DNA of 64,000 bases from Golubevia sp. BC0850. Its lineage: Eukaryota; Basidiomycota; Exobasidiomycetes; Golubeviales; Golubeviaceae. The notes under the pieces were generated by a model, which saw only the letters and a list, made by a program, of their open reading frames with translations, made no database searches and had not been told where the DNA came from. Positions 36,095 through 48,309 of this stretch are shown here, piece by piece. The position numbers and the translations under genes are program-made. How positions within the stretch are numbered: position 1 is the stretch's first letter; each line of letters starts with the position of its first letter. Location of the stretch: contig JAAVVG010000001.1 in the NCBI GenBank assembly GCA_012976225.1, positions 558,001 to 622,000 of the forward strand. Reading direction: 5' to 3'.

Positions 36095-37553
36095 GTAGAT
36101 TCTCTTGTCAGCCTATAGGTAGATCCTCTATATGACGGCTATTTCGAATCGCATCCCAATCTTTGGCTCGAACGCAGAAGGGACGGCTTGACCTCGAACT
36201 GTAGAGAATCTCTGAACCAACTTCAGCCTGGCCTTGAAACGCGTCGACAGCGCGTTCTCTTTCTCCCCCCCCCTCTCTCGAATCTGAGACATTGCAATCC
36301 TCACCGATTCTTAGCGAAAAAAAGTGAACAGATTCAGTCTGGCCTGGGTATTACATCCGTAAACGTTAACTCGGATCCCACAAAAGGAGAGGATCTCGAG
36401 CGTTTCTTTCTTCTTTCCTCATCTACACTACACAACATCCAAACAACCTCCCATCCATTCATCTATACCCGTTCAAAACGTTCATTGACAACAACCGCTC
36501 AATCATCATCCGTTCTTATCCTTTCTCTCCATTCTCTTTTCAGCAGTCATGTCGGAGGATTTACCGTCTCAAAGGTGAGTCGACGAAGAGCGATCGCAAC
36601 TTTGAACCACCCTATCTAAGAACTAATAACAATGAACACCCCAATTTCCTTTACTCTTTTTCCAATTCCTAGGACGTTGGCTCTCCTCACCCGCAAACCA
36701 TCAAACTTTAGGTTACTTGGCAGTTCGGAGAGTTGGGTCCTCTACGTGCTATAAGTAGAGATTCTTGATTTTTTGAGCTGTTAAGTTTTTGGAATTTTCT
36801 GTGGAAAGATCTCACACGTACTCTTTCCCGCAATTGCGATGGCCTTTGGGCGTAACTACGAGTGGGGTAATCCAAACCAATCTGGATTTTCGAACGAATG
36901 TGACCGCAACCCCAGTCGAGTCGAACGCTTCTCTCTCTCGAGAGGGCAGCGGAAAAGCCTGAAACTAAACTCCTCTGTTTGGTCGACGGCAGAGCTCCCC
37001 TTGGTTCTGAATCTGGAACCTCGCTTGGGACTCGCTAGACCCATGAATCATCATCGTTTCAAATGTTTCATGTTGTTGTTTTTTTGGGAAATTTTCTTTC
37101 GACGGTCGACGGATGAGGAGTTTCACTCGTGAGCCTCCTTTGAACTCTTTCTTTCTTCTCTTTTTTCTTTGTTCGTTACGACCGTCTTCAGAGTCGATTC
37201 TCTGGAGAGTCGTTTCGATTTCCACTTTTTTCTTTGGACGTTTTTTTTTGGATTTCTTCCTTCTTTTCTTTCTTTTTTTTTGTCTACACATTTTTTTTCT
37301 TCTTTTTGTTTTTGAATGCCATGTCATTTCTGGTAATCCTTCCTGTGAATCGCGCGTCGAGAGTGAACTGCTAGAAGAAGAGAGCTATTAGATTAAGATG
37401 GTTCTAGGTGCTACTTGAAGTCTCTTGATGCTCAACCATTTGTGATTCGGAACTCGAATCTTCTCCAAGTACTTCACCATACATCCTTCTAGAGCTAGAC
37501 GTTGAGAATGTGAGGGTGTGAGGCTCGGAAACAAAGACGGATTCCTGGATAGT
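36095..37553. other. Long gene-poor interval, T-rich
   Basis: Besides the possible small protein at 36549-36754, no gene is supported in this 1.46 kb. A T-rich block at about 37135-37315 (runs of T up to 9) is low complexity. Nothing resembles a transposon terminus or RNA gene. Confidence 0.4.
36549..36754 (+). CDS. Possible two-exon small protein (35 residues)
   Basis: Exon 36549-36574 begins MSEDLPSQ and ends at a consensus GTGAGT donor. A pyrimidine-rich acceptor ends at 36672 and the second exon runs to TAA at 36752-36754, giving a 35-residue product ending SWVLYVL. Splice signals are good, but the product has no recognisable family. It could equally be the first exons of a longer gene or a noncoding transcript. 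Low confidence. Confidence 0.25.
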
Positions 37554-38255
37554 TCAAACTTCCTTCTCGGAATCTTCGATTAAAAAATCTTTCGGGTGAT
37601 GACCAAGGCATTCAAGAAAGACTGCAACATTCGTCTTAGATCCCATTGTAGAGTTGAGGAATTGGAGTTTTGACAAGAGAGCTTCTATGCATAGCTGAGT
37701 TATGTGGCGACTGATCTCCCCTAGAAAGAGTTTCTGAAGGTTTGATGGAGATAGTCTGGTTGAAAGAAGGGGGACTGAGCGATCGAGAGCATGGTAGAGT
37801 TGCAGGAATGAATTGCTGTTGGTTGTTGAGAGAGGTTGATGGAAAGAGATACCGAACTCTCTGAGTTCTTCTCCAATCTGTTTTCTCTGCGTTTTTGAGG
37901 TCCAGTCCAATTCCATACTTCTTAAGCAAATGTCCAGAGTTTGTAAGGAGAGGCCCCTGTAACGTAATGGCTGCGTGATCGATGATCTCCATTTCGTCGA
38001 TATCCTTGCAGCTCGTGAAGTTTAGAGTGCGATGAGTAGATGCATCTGACAGCAGGGTTCTTCTACATTCGATACATATTGTGCTTGAATTCGAAGTGGA
38101 AGGGGTTCTGAGGAGAGAGATGGAGAGATGATTAAATTGCACCTACCAGGGCTGATTGAAAGCTCTCCTGTCGAAGACGATGGATGCGAAGTTGAAGCAG
38201 AAGCGCAAAATTGGAGTTCAATGAGTAGAAAAGAGATCAAAGAGGATGCAAGCAA
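37554..38255 (-). CDS. Unresolved protein-coding gene with an apparent frame change
   Basis: Two protein-like segments lie on the minus strand in different frames. The upstream one (about 38127-37910) has CIECRRTLL, then DIDEMEIIDHAAITLQGPLL and HLLKKYG. The downstream one (about 37916-37554) continues ELDWTSKTQRKQIGEELREF and ends with VFLECLGHHPKDFLIEDSEK. They overlap near 37915, where the frames must join. Either a 43-nt intron with a weak GTTACA donor (about 37965-37923) connects them, or there is a single-base shift at about 37913-37918. The N-terminal exon is also unclear: a donor at about 38145 and an acceptor ending at 38128 do not give an open phase. No family is recognised. It may be a decaying gene or contain a sequence error. 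Confidence 0.4.
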
Positions 38256-38369
38256 TTAACGATGGGTGGAAGAAGAGAGAGAAGAGGTCGAGGAATCTTG
38301 TTCCCTCTGCTCCCTCCCCACCCATCCTCTTCCTGATCCTGTTCCTATTTCCTTCTCTTCCTCAACTCT

Positions 38370-39881
38370 ATGTCTACTCTAGCAGCTCGTTTTGCAGGTC
38401 AGTTATACCTCTAGATCTTCAAGTCGCTCCTCGCTGCGAGAAGTTCAAGCATCTCAAGATTGCATCATTGCTTACGCTCTCTTTCCCTTCCCTTCTGCCT
38501 CTCTCTACGGCTTCTACCCAAACAGTTCCGTTGGGACTTGCAGCCATCACCCTTCAAGCTTCTCTATACGATGTTCCAGGAGGATACAGAGCTGTCATGT
38601 TCGATAGGTTTCAGGGAGTGAAGCCAGTTCCTTCTCACGAAGGAACTCATTTCTTGGTTCCATGGTTACAGAGAGCTATCTTATACGATGTCAGGGTCAA
38701 GCCAAGGAACATCAGTACTACGACTGGTTCAAAGGATTTGCAGATGGTGAGTTAAAGAGAGATAGAAGCAGAAGATATCTCGATCATAAGATGGAATTGG
38801 AGGCAGCTGCGCTATCCCAGCTGAAGTGCATACAGTTGGGTTGGAACTTCAAGATCAGCTGCACGAAACGACAAACTTGAATTCAAAGCCATGGTCAACT
38901 TCTAGCGAGAGAGCTCTACACCGAGTCCTCGATCCGAGTCTAACTCTCCCATTCCTTCCTTTCCACTTCTCCAGGTCTCTTTAACTCTACGTGTTCTTTC
39001 TCGTCCAGATACCCGTCATTTACCCAAGATTTATCAATCTTTAGGTCAAGATTATGATGAAAGAGTTCTTCCATCTATTGGAAATGAGGTGTTGAAGGCT
39101 ACTGTAGCTCAGTTCGATGCTGCTGAACTCATCACTCAGAGAGAGGTCGTTTCCTCGAGAATCAGAGAGGATCTCCTAAAGAGGGCTAGTGAATTCAACA
39201 TTGTTTTGGAGGATGTCTCGATAGTGAGTCCTGGTGGGGATTGGGGTCTTGATTGGAAGTAACGGGAATGGAGGATGAGATGAGGAGACGGCTAGAGGAA
39301 TGAGTTACTCGAAGATGATCTTTAGTCGAACTTTGTTCAAAAGTCTCAAAAGAAGAGGATGCCGTAATTAGAAAGCGTTCGCAGTGGAAAGGAGATGGGT
39401 TCTTTTGGTGGCACCCAGATATATCAAGAGAGGCTTCTCTCCCTTGATGACTCCTAGGTTTTCAAATCAGCACCCCAAGTCCCAAGAGCAATTTTCTAGA
39501 AATCACAAGTACGGTCATTCATCGAACCTAAAGAAAGAAGCCCAAGAGATCTAACCAATTCATTTCTTAATCCTCCCTTTCTCTCAGACCCACATGACAT
39601 TCGGACAAGAATTCACAAAAGCAGTTGAACAAAAGCAAATCGCTCAGCAAGATGCAGAGAGAGCCAAGTTTGTAGTAGAGAAAGCTGAACAAGAACGTCA
39701 AGCTTCAGTCATCAGAGCTGAAGGAGAAGCAGAAGCTGCTCAAACGATTTCTAAAGCTTTGGAGAAAGCTGGTGATGGTTTGCTTACGATGAGAAGGATT
39801 GAAGCTTCAAAAGAAATTGCTGGTACTTTGGCTAATGCTAGGAACGTCACTTATTTACCTCATGGTGGAAATATGCTGTGA
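38370..39881 (+). CDS. PHB1: Prohibitin 1
   Basis: Four exons (38370-38397, 38526-38746, 38975-39223, 39588-39881) encode 263 residues. The N-terminus [10 protein letters not shown] leads into a hydrophobic segment, then the SPFH/prohibitin domain: [48 protein letters not shown] and [17 protein letters not shown] helical coiled-coil region follows ([20 protein letters not shown]) and the protein ends [10 protein letters not shown]. Prohibitins form ring complexes in the mitochondrial inner membrane that chaperone membrane proteins and control m-AAA protease. The C-terminus is slightly shorter than in yeast Phb1. Phases close. Confidence 0.95.
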
Positions 39882-40661
39882 GTAGGAGTAGCGAGAAGAT
39901 GATTGGGAGGAAGAGAGAGGTGGTTTCTTTGCTCACTCTCTTTCGTATCTCTTTCTGACATGTTCCTCGTTCTGGTGATCCCAAATCCAGTCTCAATGTT
40001 CAGCCTTAAAGCTCTTGAACCCCCCATCAAATCATTCTTTTTCCAGTTTGGTTCCCTCTCGTCACTCTTTTCACCTCTCATTTTTCGACCTCCCCAACTT
40101 CTTCTCCTTAAGTCATTCGCAAGTCTCGCCACATCTTTCTTGACTTCGGATTCGCTTGCATCCCCCTCCCCTTTTCGTTTCTCTATTCGTGTAATCTCAT
40201 TTCCTCTCTCTCTTTTGCAAAATCCCACACCTTTTTCTTCTTCGCTTGTATGCACTTCAGACGTAATGCCACCATTCTACCATGACTTTCTTGAAAAACC
40301 TTTTGGCAGACGAGAGAATAGCATTTGATTTCACTTGAAAGGAAAAGGTAGAAATCGATGATTTTACCTACGATCGAGTTTAAAAGCTTCATCTTGAGCT
40401 TCGACTTCCGGAATCGAATCAACGGATTTTCAAAGTCTTTTGACATATTTCTAAAGTGATTTAGAAATCGAGCCGAAGAAATGCTTAACCTAAATCCTAT
40501 ATCTGGTCTTACTTCCTTTCCACCAAGAGATCTTGAACTTTCTTCTTCTCCTCTGCATCATCTCCAGGTTCAAGCTATATGTTTAAAACATCTCTACACA
40601 AATTTCGTGAAAGAGGAGAGCACGATACAACATAGCAAACTAAAGGATCAGCGATTTCATT
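39882..40661. other. Convergent gap between PHB1 and VPS25
   Basis: 780 bp between two 3' ends. A C/T-rich stretch at 39930-40250 is present. Open frames on both strands show no family features. Nothing else is seen. Confidence 0.4.
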
Positions 40662-41692
40662 TCAAGAAAACTTGACACCCTCTCCTTCTTCAATTCCACC
40701 TTCAATGGCAAACATTTGAGCTCTACCAGTCTTCGATAGATATTCTAGAGCTTTTCGGAGGAGTGGAAGTGGAAGGGAGGCGAATTCTGTGAGAGAGAGG
40801 GAAGTCAGGGAAAGGAAGCAAGTTGAGAGGGAAGATGAAGAGGACAAGTCACGTAGTCAAACCAACATCATGATTTCAGATATAGTATAGTGGGTTGAAA
40901 ATCCTATCTTCAAATTTCATCGAAGGACTAAAGTGAAGGAAAGGTGAAAGGGACGTACTCACCAGTTCCTTGAGATAAATCTCCTTCAGTCAATTCGAAG
41001 AAAGTCATGATACTTCCATTTTGACCTGTTTCTGTGATCTGATAAGACAAAATGCATATCATCACAACAACAAAGCACTTCTGTTAGTTGGAAGTGTTTC
41101 TCCATTAACGGTTTCGAAAATGTTCTTACAGAAGCCTCACCCAATTATGAATCATGTCTCCCCATTCTTCAGGTCTCCGCCAATAGATCATAGCCCTTCC
41201 AGGTAAAGCAGTTGTTGAGACCTTGGTTTTTGGCGGGAGGGGATCATAAGAAGCCTTGCCTGATGAGTCAAAAACGAAGAACCAAAGGTCAATTCACTTG
41301 AGCTAGGATTTAGAATCGGATGTCAATTTGCGAACCTTCTTTGACCAAGTGAGCTAAAAGTTGTTTAAGTGCATCCGAAGATAATCGCCCTGTTTGGAAA
41401 AGAAGAAAGGGTGAGTGAAAAGTGTTCGGTAGAGTTTGGCGAAGGGCGAGAATTGAAACTGACTGTCTATGCGTTTATTCTGGAAAAGACCATCTGCACC
41501 GTTTCTCTCCCATTGACCATCTGAATCCAAGTAGAAAATTCTATTCTGTTGATAGAAGCTTAGAAGGATGGTTGACCAGGCTGAAAGTTGTGCAGATCGA
41601 GAAGATGGATTTGGTTGGATTGTGTAGAATGGTGGGAAGGAATGAATGGCTGGGAACTGGAAGGTTGATTTGGATGAAGTTGAAGAAGCCAT
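40662..41692 (-). CDS. VPS25: ESCRT-II complex subunit Vps25
   Basis: Five exons (41692-41464, 41389-41336, 41259-41141, 41038-40963, 40786-40662) encode 200 residues, matching the family. The signature FPPFYTIQPNPSSRSAQL lies in exon 1, with AWSTILLSFYQQNRI following. Exon 3 gives MIYWRRPEEWGDMIHNW, and the second winged helix ends QMFAIEGGIEEGEGVKF. Vps25 is present twice in ESCRT-II and hands cargo to ESCRT-III at endosomes. One donor is GTTCGC, unusual for this genome, but required by frame and homology. Upstream, 219 bp separate it from divergent RPB5. Confidence 0.93.
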
Positions 41693-41911
41693 AAGTATAT
41701 GATTTCAGAAGATTAGATGCTGCTCAGACGTCGAGAAAGTAGAATCTCTGTTGAATTGTTGTTGGAGTTGGAGATTTGAGAGTAAACGATCCCTTCTTGC
41801 CTTCGAGATTTGAGATATATAGGTTCTTCCTATCCACCATCCTATCCTCATTATCTTCTTCTTCTTCCTTGCCCTCTAATCTAGTCTATCCTCAACTAAT
41901 AAACGAAGACA

Positions 41912-43439
41912 ATGGACTCAGATCGAGAAGCAGCCAGACTTTGGAGAGTGAACAAAACGATTCACGAATTAGTTAGAGATCGAGGATATGGAGTAGGACA
42001 AGATGAAATTGATCTTTCTTTAGAAGAATTCAAACAAATGCCACACAATGGTGGTGCAGATAAAATGTTAATGAACTTTAGATCCACTTTAGTAGACAAC
42101 CCAGAAGAGCACATTTTCGTTTTCTTCAGTCCAGAACCAAGTGTTACCACAAAAGTTGTTAGACAGTTGGTCGATGTATTGGAAATGCAGGGTATTAGAA
42201 GGGGAATCATCGTTTGGAGTGAAAAAATGTCTCCGGCTGCTAAAAAGGTTAGTAACAATATTCTAGCTCGTTTTACCAGAGTTGGAGAAGAAGGGAGATG
42301 TGGCACAAAGGGGGCTAGGCAGGCAGGATGGAGAAGAGTTGAGTTGTTAGATTTATGGAGCCTGCCATCCTAGAGAGTCTCTTGCTTTGACCTTACAAGC
42401 CAAGTATCTATCAATTATACTAAAACCTTTAAAAGAGAACAAGGCTCAAGGAAGAAAGAGAGCTTCAAGCTAGAATGAGATCCCCAGGTAGAGAAGAAAT
42501 CCCAACCTCAGAGGCTCCTCTATCAAGAACTCAAAGCTTTTTCTCCTCTATTCAAAGTCTGCAATAGACAATTTTTTTCAGATCTATGACTACAATCGAA
42601 TTTCCCCTTCAGTCCACCACAAGGCCAGTCCGCTAAACCTCTCTCATCTCCTTCTCTTACCTACCAACATCACCTTTCAGGCAATGGACGGTCTCCGTGC
42701 AGAATATCACATCGAAGATTTCGATGAAGCATATCTTTTAGTCAATATCACCCATCATCATTTGGTTCCTCAACATGAAGTCTTGACTCCGGAGGAGAAG
42801 AAAGCTTTGTTGGCTAGGTAGTAAGTATCCCTCCCTCCCAATTAGGTCATGAGGCTTGCCTTAGGAAATCAAAGAAGCTTCTCAAGACTAGGATGGAGGA
42901 TTGAAATGCAGTTTGACATGACTGTGGAAGAAGATCGGGAGGGAGGAAAGAGCTTTAGAGACTCGAAAGAGGAAGGAAAACTTTTGTCAATTCGAGACTT
43001 TGAGATTATGCTTTAGCTGGAGAGACGCCGAAAGCTTTTGCAATAGGATCAAGGAGAAATTCCATCAAGCTTTCGACCTTCTGAAGACGCAACCTCTGTC
43101 TCTCTTTGTCCAGAAGTTCTTGTCCTGACTTGCTATTTCTTCAATCTTTTTCTTCTTCTTCTTCTCTCTCTTTTTCTCTAGTCGTCTAAAAGAAACTCAG
43201 CTCCCAAGAATCCAATCCACGGATCCAGTGGCACGATATTTTGGTCTTTCAAGGGGCCAGGTGGTAAAAATCACAAGAGGTGAGTGGGTTTTCTTTTGGA
43301 ATCCTAAGACCCTTGGTCCGAGAACACGTTTCGGAAAATCTGCCCTGACTGATTTTCTGATCTTTGCTCCTTTTCCCCCTCCAAATCTTCAGCGTCCGAA
43401 ACTTCTGGTCGTTACTGCTCTTATCGAGTTTGCATGTAG
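41912..43439 (+). CDS. RPB5: DNA-directed RNA polymerases I, II and III subunit RPABC1 (Rpb5)
   Basis: Four exons (41912-42247, 42681-42820, 43182-43279, 43393-43439) encode 206 residues. The jaw domain has [19 protein letters not shown] and [14 protein letters not shown]. The assembly domain has [45 protein letters not shown] and the final [11 protein letters not shown], which closely match eukaryotic Rpb5. The protein is shared by all three nuclear RNA polymerases. The first intron is 433 nt. Phases close at a TAG. Confidence 0.97.
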
Positions 43440-43784
43440 GAATTTCAAACAACATTCGACTCAAGTCCCTGCGTTCACGTTCAAACTCAATAATTCCTTT
43501 GTTTCCTTTTCAGAATCACCTCAACAAAAAAAATCTTCGCAATGCTTTCTCTCTCTCTCTCTTGTTCAAAATCCTTGTATTCTGTATCTTCAATTCTTTT
43601 CTAATCTACCCACAAAAAATCAAAGGCATTTCTCCAGTCCTTTCGTTGTTTGAGAGAACTTTCATGATTTTGGAACCCGACAGGTTGGATGAACGAATAA
43701 ATGTAAGACTCACTGTCGTTCTTTTGGGAGTTGAAAACAAGCTTGAGAGACCGTTTATATCTACGATAAATAAAGCGATGTAAA
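43440..43784. other. Convergent gap between RPB5 and the HD-domain gene
   Basis: 345 bp of AT-rich sequence, presumably two 3' UTRs. No gene or repeat seen. Confidence 0.35.
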
Positions 43785-45035
43785 TCAGAACATTGAAAGT
43801 TGGGCTCCTTGGGAAGCAACGAGCCATTCCAAGTCCAGCTCGGTCAAGAAGGATTGCATCTGGTAGAGATCGGGGCGATGTTGTGAAACAAAAAAATGAG
43901 GAAGAATCAGTCTCAGAAAGGGCAAAGGGCCAACAAAGGGAAGTTCTGTCACCCATACTCAACGACCTGACTAACCATTCGTTGTCTCCTATCAGCTTCA
44001 TCTCTAGCTGATTGAGTTCTCAATCTATCACCTTTGATTTTCAACAGTTTCTCATGAAAATGAGCAATACAACTACCATTATAACCTTGAGCTTGTTCAG
44101 CAGGAGGAATTGAATCATTCTCCGGATTGTTTGGTGGAATGAATAAAGGTCTATCCTTGATAGCTGAAAAAGCTGCACATCTTAAAATTCCAATAGATCC
44201 AACTGCATCTAATCTATCTGCGTCTGAAACGATTTGAAATTCCAAACATGAGTTTTCCCATTCGATTTGTTCTTGATCTAAAGTAGAAGGTTGATAATCT
44301 GGAACGGATCTTTCTTTACGACGAGCTTCATCTTTTGACCAAGAAACGTTGTCTACTATTCGATGGATTGTTGAAATTTGAGAGGGTGTTAGATAGAGTT
44401 TGAAGTGAGAGAGAAGAGGTGAGAGGACGCTTGAAGCTTTGATTGGACCGGTATTTCCTTCTGGGAGGTACTTCTTGTCACATAGATCATGGAAAAGTCT
44501 GAGTGATTGTTTGAAAATTTCCGATTGTTGAGATTTTCGGAGGGTTGATAATGCGATTAGAGTTGAAGAGAGTCGTCAGCAGAAGTGAAGAAGTCCTCCT
44601 TCTTCTCTTCACGACGATCACTCTTTCTCAACTCACGCTGCCAATTCAACAACTAGATTATCGACTTCTCTTCCCAAAGATGGACAGTTCGTAAGTCCCA
44701 ACGCCAGTAACCTGACACGATGAACGTGGTTGAAATCGTGGGAAGGGTCGTGATTCTTGAAGTGGTTCTTGACGAATTCCTCTGGTTATCAATTGGAAGC
44801 GGTTGCAAAAAAATTCCGGAGATTGAGGGGTTGTTGTTTTAGAATCAGTGAAGAATTACTCAAAAGGTTCATTAATCATCCATTGTTTCTGGCTTGTAGA
44901 AGACTAACCTGATTCTTGGATCAAATCTTCCAGGTCCAGTTCCAGCTCTTCGACTTGCGACTCTGGCTCGAGCTGAGCATCTTCTTGAGAGAGAGAAGAA
45001 GTTGCTTCGACTTTTGTTTCGTCTAGAGAATTCAT
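43785..45035 (-). CDS. HD-domain metal-dependent phosphohydrolase (uncharacterised)
   Basis: Four exons (45035-44909, 44781-44637, 44498-43976, 43859-43785) encode 289 residues. The catalytic pattern is visible: the first metal His in HDPSHDFNHVHRV, the HD pair in LFHDLCDKKYLPEG formed across the exon 2-3 splice, and the distal Asp in VSDADRLDAVGSIGI. The order matches the YedJ-like subgroup of HD hydrolases that act on nucleotide or phosphate esters; the substrate is unknown. The N-terminal 43 residues are acidic and probably disordered. The gene is divergent from the PAS/GATA regulator by 302 bp. Confidence 0.85.
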
Positions 45036-45337
45036 GATGGATGGCAAGTATACTTGTATGTATTGGAGAAGAATGGAGATTTATCTAGAACGGCTTTTCA
45101 ACGCAATCTGGATGTGCGCCGCGAAGGAATTGATCGACGAGGGCAGAGCAGATCGAAAGATGATCGAAGTTCCTCCAGATCTTCTTCCACCACAAGTCGA
45201 CAAGCTTATCGATTCAAGAGTATCAAGATTCAACGCATTGGATGCAACAGATATAGCTGAGAGAAATCCAGATTAGAAGAAGTAATCAGCGCTCAGTCAG
45301 TCTAGTCAATCGATCGAAGCAGGTCAGCTATAGGGGG
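45036..45337. promoter_or_regulatory. Divergent promoter of HD hydrolase and PAS/GATA regulator
   Basis: 302 bp between start codons. Two short open frames with ATG at 45034 and 45054 precede the regulator and could act as upstream open reading frames in its leader. Confidence 0.3.
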
Positions 45338-48309
45338 ATGCCTTCCTCTCCAGGTAGATCAGTACACCTTGAAATGAACAATCATCTTCAAGAAGATTCA
45401 CATTCAAATCTGAATCATCAACATCAACAACAGCATTCTCAGTCAAATAATATTTCCGATTCAATAAACAATGGACACAATTCAGATTCAGGGAATGGAA
45501 ATTTCTACTTCCCACCTCCTAACATTCAACCTTACTCCTACTATTCTTCTGCCTATCCTAATCCCAATTCTGCCAATCATTCCTCTTTACCTTCTTCTTC
45601 ATCATCAAATCATTCAATTCATCCAAATCCATACCCACCATTCAATACAGGGCCTCCTACTACTTCTCACACTCAGTTCGCACCTTCCTATCCACCACCT
45701 CCTCCTCAGTGGTCTCCTCCAGATTCAAACGCTCCTTTCCACCTTCCAGATGCCCATCCAACTCCTTATCAAGAGCTTCCAGCTCCTTTCCCTTTACCCC
45801 TTGGAATGAGAACCGTAGGCGGTAGCAGTCTACCAGAGGAAGATGAGAATGATGGATCCAAACAGGCTTGGGATAGCTTTGATATTGGAGGTGGTCCTAC
45901 CAGGCTCACGAGGAAGAGAATTAGACCTCCTCCTGATCCTACTATGTTGGGAAAGACCAGATGTTGTGAGTGCTCATTCACAGAAGGAGAAACTAGACGG
46001 AGAGTGGCGGTTTTTAGCAGGTCTTCGGAGGGAGAAGGACCCAAGAAAGCCCAAGAATTGAGGATTGACGTAGCATCTTGATATTCCCTCCTTCCTTCTC
46101 CTGTAGACTGGGTTCTTTTATCTGCTGCAAATCCTCCTTATGTGTCTCCAGGATCAGCCTCTCAGACACCGGATCTCAAATTCATCTACCTCGATCCAGT
46201 GCTTCAGAAGCACATGGGAACGGAAGCTCAAGCCATGATTGGAACTTCTTTCTTTGACTACGTTCATCCGGATGAAAGGCAGAGAACTTTGGAAGATATG
46301 GCAAAGATCTCAGAGGAGAAGACTTTGTTTGGAAGTGTGACGAGGTGAGTAGTCGAAATTTCCTCGAATCAAGTAGCTGGTGTGTCCTTGACTTGTTGCT
46401 TACTTTTCACATCTTCATTCGCCTCTTTTCGACGTGTCGAAACTCTTTTTTGTCTCGCAGGTGTCGATACTCTCGAGTTCCTCAGATACGTTCTTTGCTT
46501 GGGTGTGCTGCTCCTCCCGTAGCTTCGGATTCTTACAAGTACATCTTCGACGAACATTATCTTTGCATTGACATTGTGATTAACTGGGTAGGAGATGGGT
46601 TGGCTTTAGCTTTCTTTCATGCTGTCATCGGTAAGTTGACTCTTAATAGGTGTCGAGATCTCTTGTCCTTCACGCTCAAGCTAACATCTTCCTTTCTCTT
46701 TCAATCAGACAAAGCACCGGAAGACAACGATGAAGCTCAGAAGACCGAATGGACCAATTGGTGTGGAACGCCCAATGGTTTCTTCTCCGATGAGGTGAGT
46801 GACTCTCTATGGGACAAGGCGAGGGGAAAGGAGAGGATGGATCGTTTTGGCTGATGCCATCTTTCTCCTTTACCTGATTGTTTGCCGTCACAGGAAATTG
46901 AGAAGGTATGGAATCAAGTACTCACGCTGAGGAAACCGTCTCAACATGGGGGTCAAGCACCAGAACACGTCTTTCAGATCTTGGAAGCTGGCAACGATGG
47001 AGATGTTCTCTTCTCTTGGCCACCTCCTAGACTTTTCCCAAACTACATCTCAAATGCGGATGCTGTTCAAATTTCAGTTTCATCATCTGGTCAATCTTAC
47101 GGAGATGGATCTTACTTCGCGGACGATTTTGCTAGACTAGCTCAAAACGTTAGTTGTTCTCCAAACAACAGCAGTGGAGCAGTCACTTGTTGCACTCGAA
47201 GATTCCGAGCAAAGCATACTCTCACCTCTGAGGGAATGCTTCGAAGCGTTGAAAGTGTGCTGATTCCTTACGGAAGTCTGGTTCTAGCATGCTTCAAGAC
47301 CACCTATCAACAGATGATGTCTAGGTCGAATGGAGCTACTGGATCTCCATACAGTAACGCAACTGCAAATCTGTATCCCCAAAGTCAAGCATACAACTCT
47401 CAACCTTCTTATCATCCTTCCTACAATCATCTTGGTCAACATCAACAGCAGCAGCAACAACATCCCTCTCTCGGTCATTCCAATCCTCCTCCGCCTAGCT
47501 GGATCCCTCTAGCAAGTGGAAACAGTATCGGATCAACCTACGACGCTAGTGGAAGACCTTATCATCCAGATCAACTTCAAGGAGGTCATCAAAGTAGAAC
47601 TTCTTTGGGTTCTTTGAGCGAATTGGCAGATGCAACCATCGCCTACGCTGATGCTCCACCTGGGAGTGGACCTGCAGGTTTAGCACCTATCGGAATAGAG
47701 AACTCAGCAGGTCAAGCTTCAATGCGTCTAGCAAACTCTCATCATCTACATCACTCTCATCCAATGCATACCGCTTCACCTTTGAATGGTCACTATGGAC
47801 ATGGAATGCCTCATCAAGGAATTGGTCCTCAGCCGAAACGTAAAAGACCCTCAGAAGATGGAAGCGGAATGGAAGGTGGAAGTAAACCTAGAGCTAGACC
47901 TACTCCAACTCAGAAAATGCCTTCGGATGGAACTTTGGATGGGGCTACTCAAGCTGCTTCTAGTCATCCTCCTACTAATCAAGATGGAGATAAATGCTGT
48001 ACTGGTTGTGGAACTGTTAATAGTCCTGAATGGAGAAAAGGTGAGAATCGACGATAGGATGAGAGAGAAGTAGAGAAAGTCTCATCTTCATCGAGACTGA
48101 CCCAATCTCGTTCTCTCTTCTCTTCTTCAGGTCCAGGCGGCGGTAAATCTCTATGTAATGCCTGTGGTCTGAGGTACAGCAGAGCTGTCTCTCGAGCGAG
48201 GAAGCAGCTCGAAGCTGCTCAGAATGGAGGCGTGGCTCCACCGCCGGCCCCCAAGAAGAAGACCCCAAAAAAGAAAGCTGTCAAGTCTGAAGTCAACAAT
48301 GAGGAATGA
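45338..48309 (+). CDS. PAS-domain GATA zinc-finger regulator (White Collar-2 type)
   Basis: Six exons (45338-45965, 46107-46344, 46461-46630, 46709-46794, 46894-48040, 48131-48309) encode 815 residues. The first 200 residues are His/Asn/Pro/Ser-rich. A PAS domain follows at about 210-280 (KFIYLDPVLQKHMG, SFFDYVHPDERQRTLEDM), with the fold continuing in exons 3-5. A long low-complexity region then leads to a C-terminal GATA finger at 743-768 (CTGCGTVNSPEWRKGP, CNACGLRYSRA), a C-X2-C-X18-C-X2-C finger split by an intron. A basic tail with KKKTPKKKA ends the protein. This architecture fits WC-2, the partner of the blue-light receptor WC-1, but it is longer than typical WC-2; another PAS/GATA factor is possible. 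Confidence 0.82.

Noticed and set aside
37135-37315. T-rich block as a possible retroelement poly(A) tail
   Set aside because: No coding remnants, target-site duplications or terminal repeats are nearby; it is simple low-complexity sequence.
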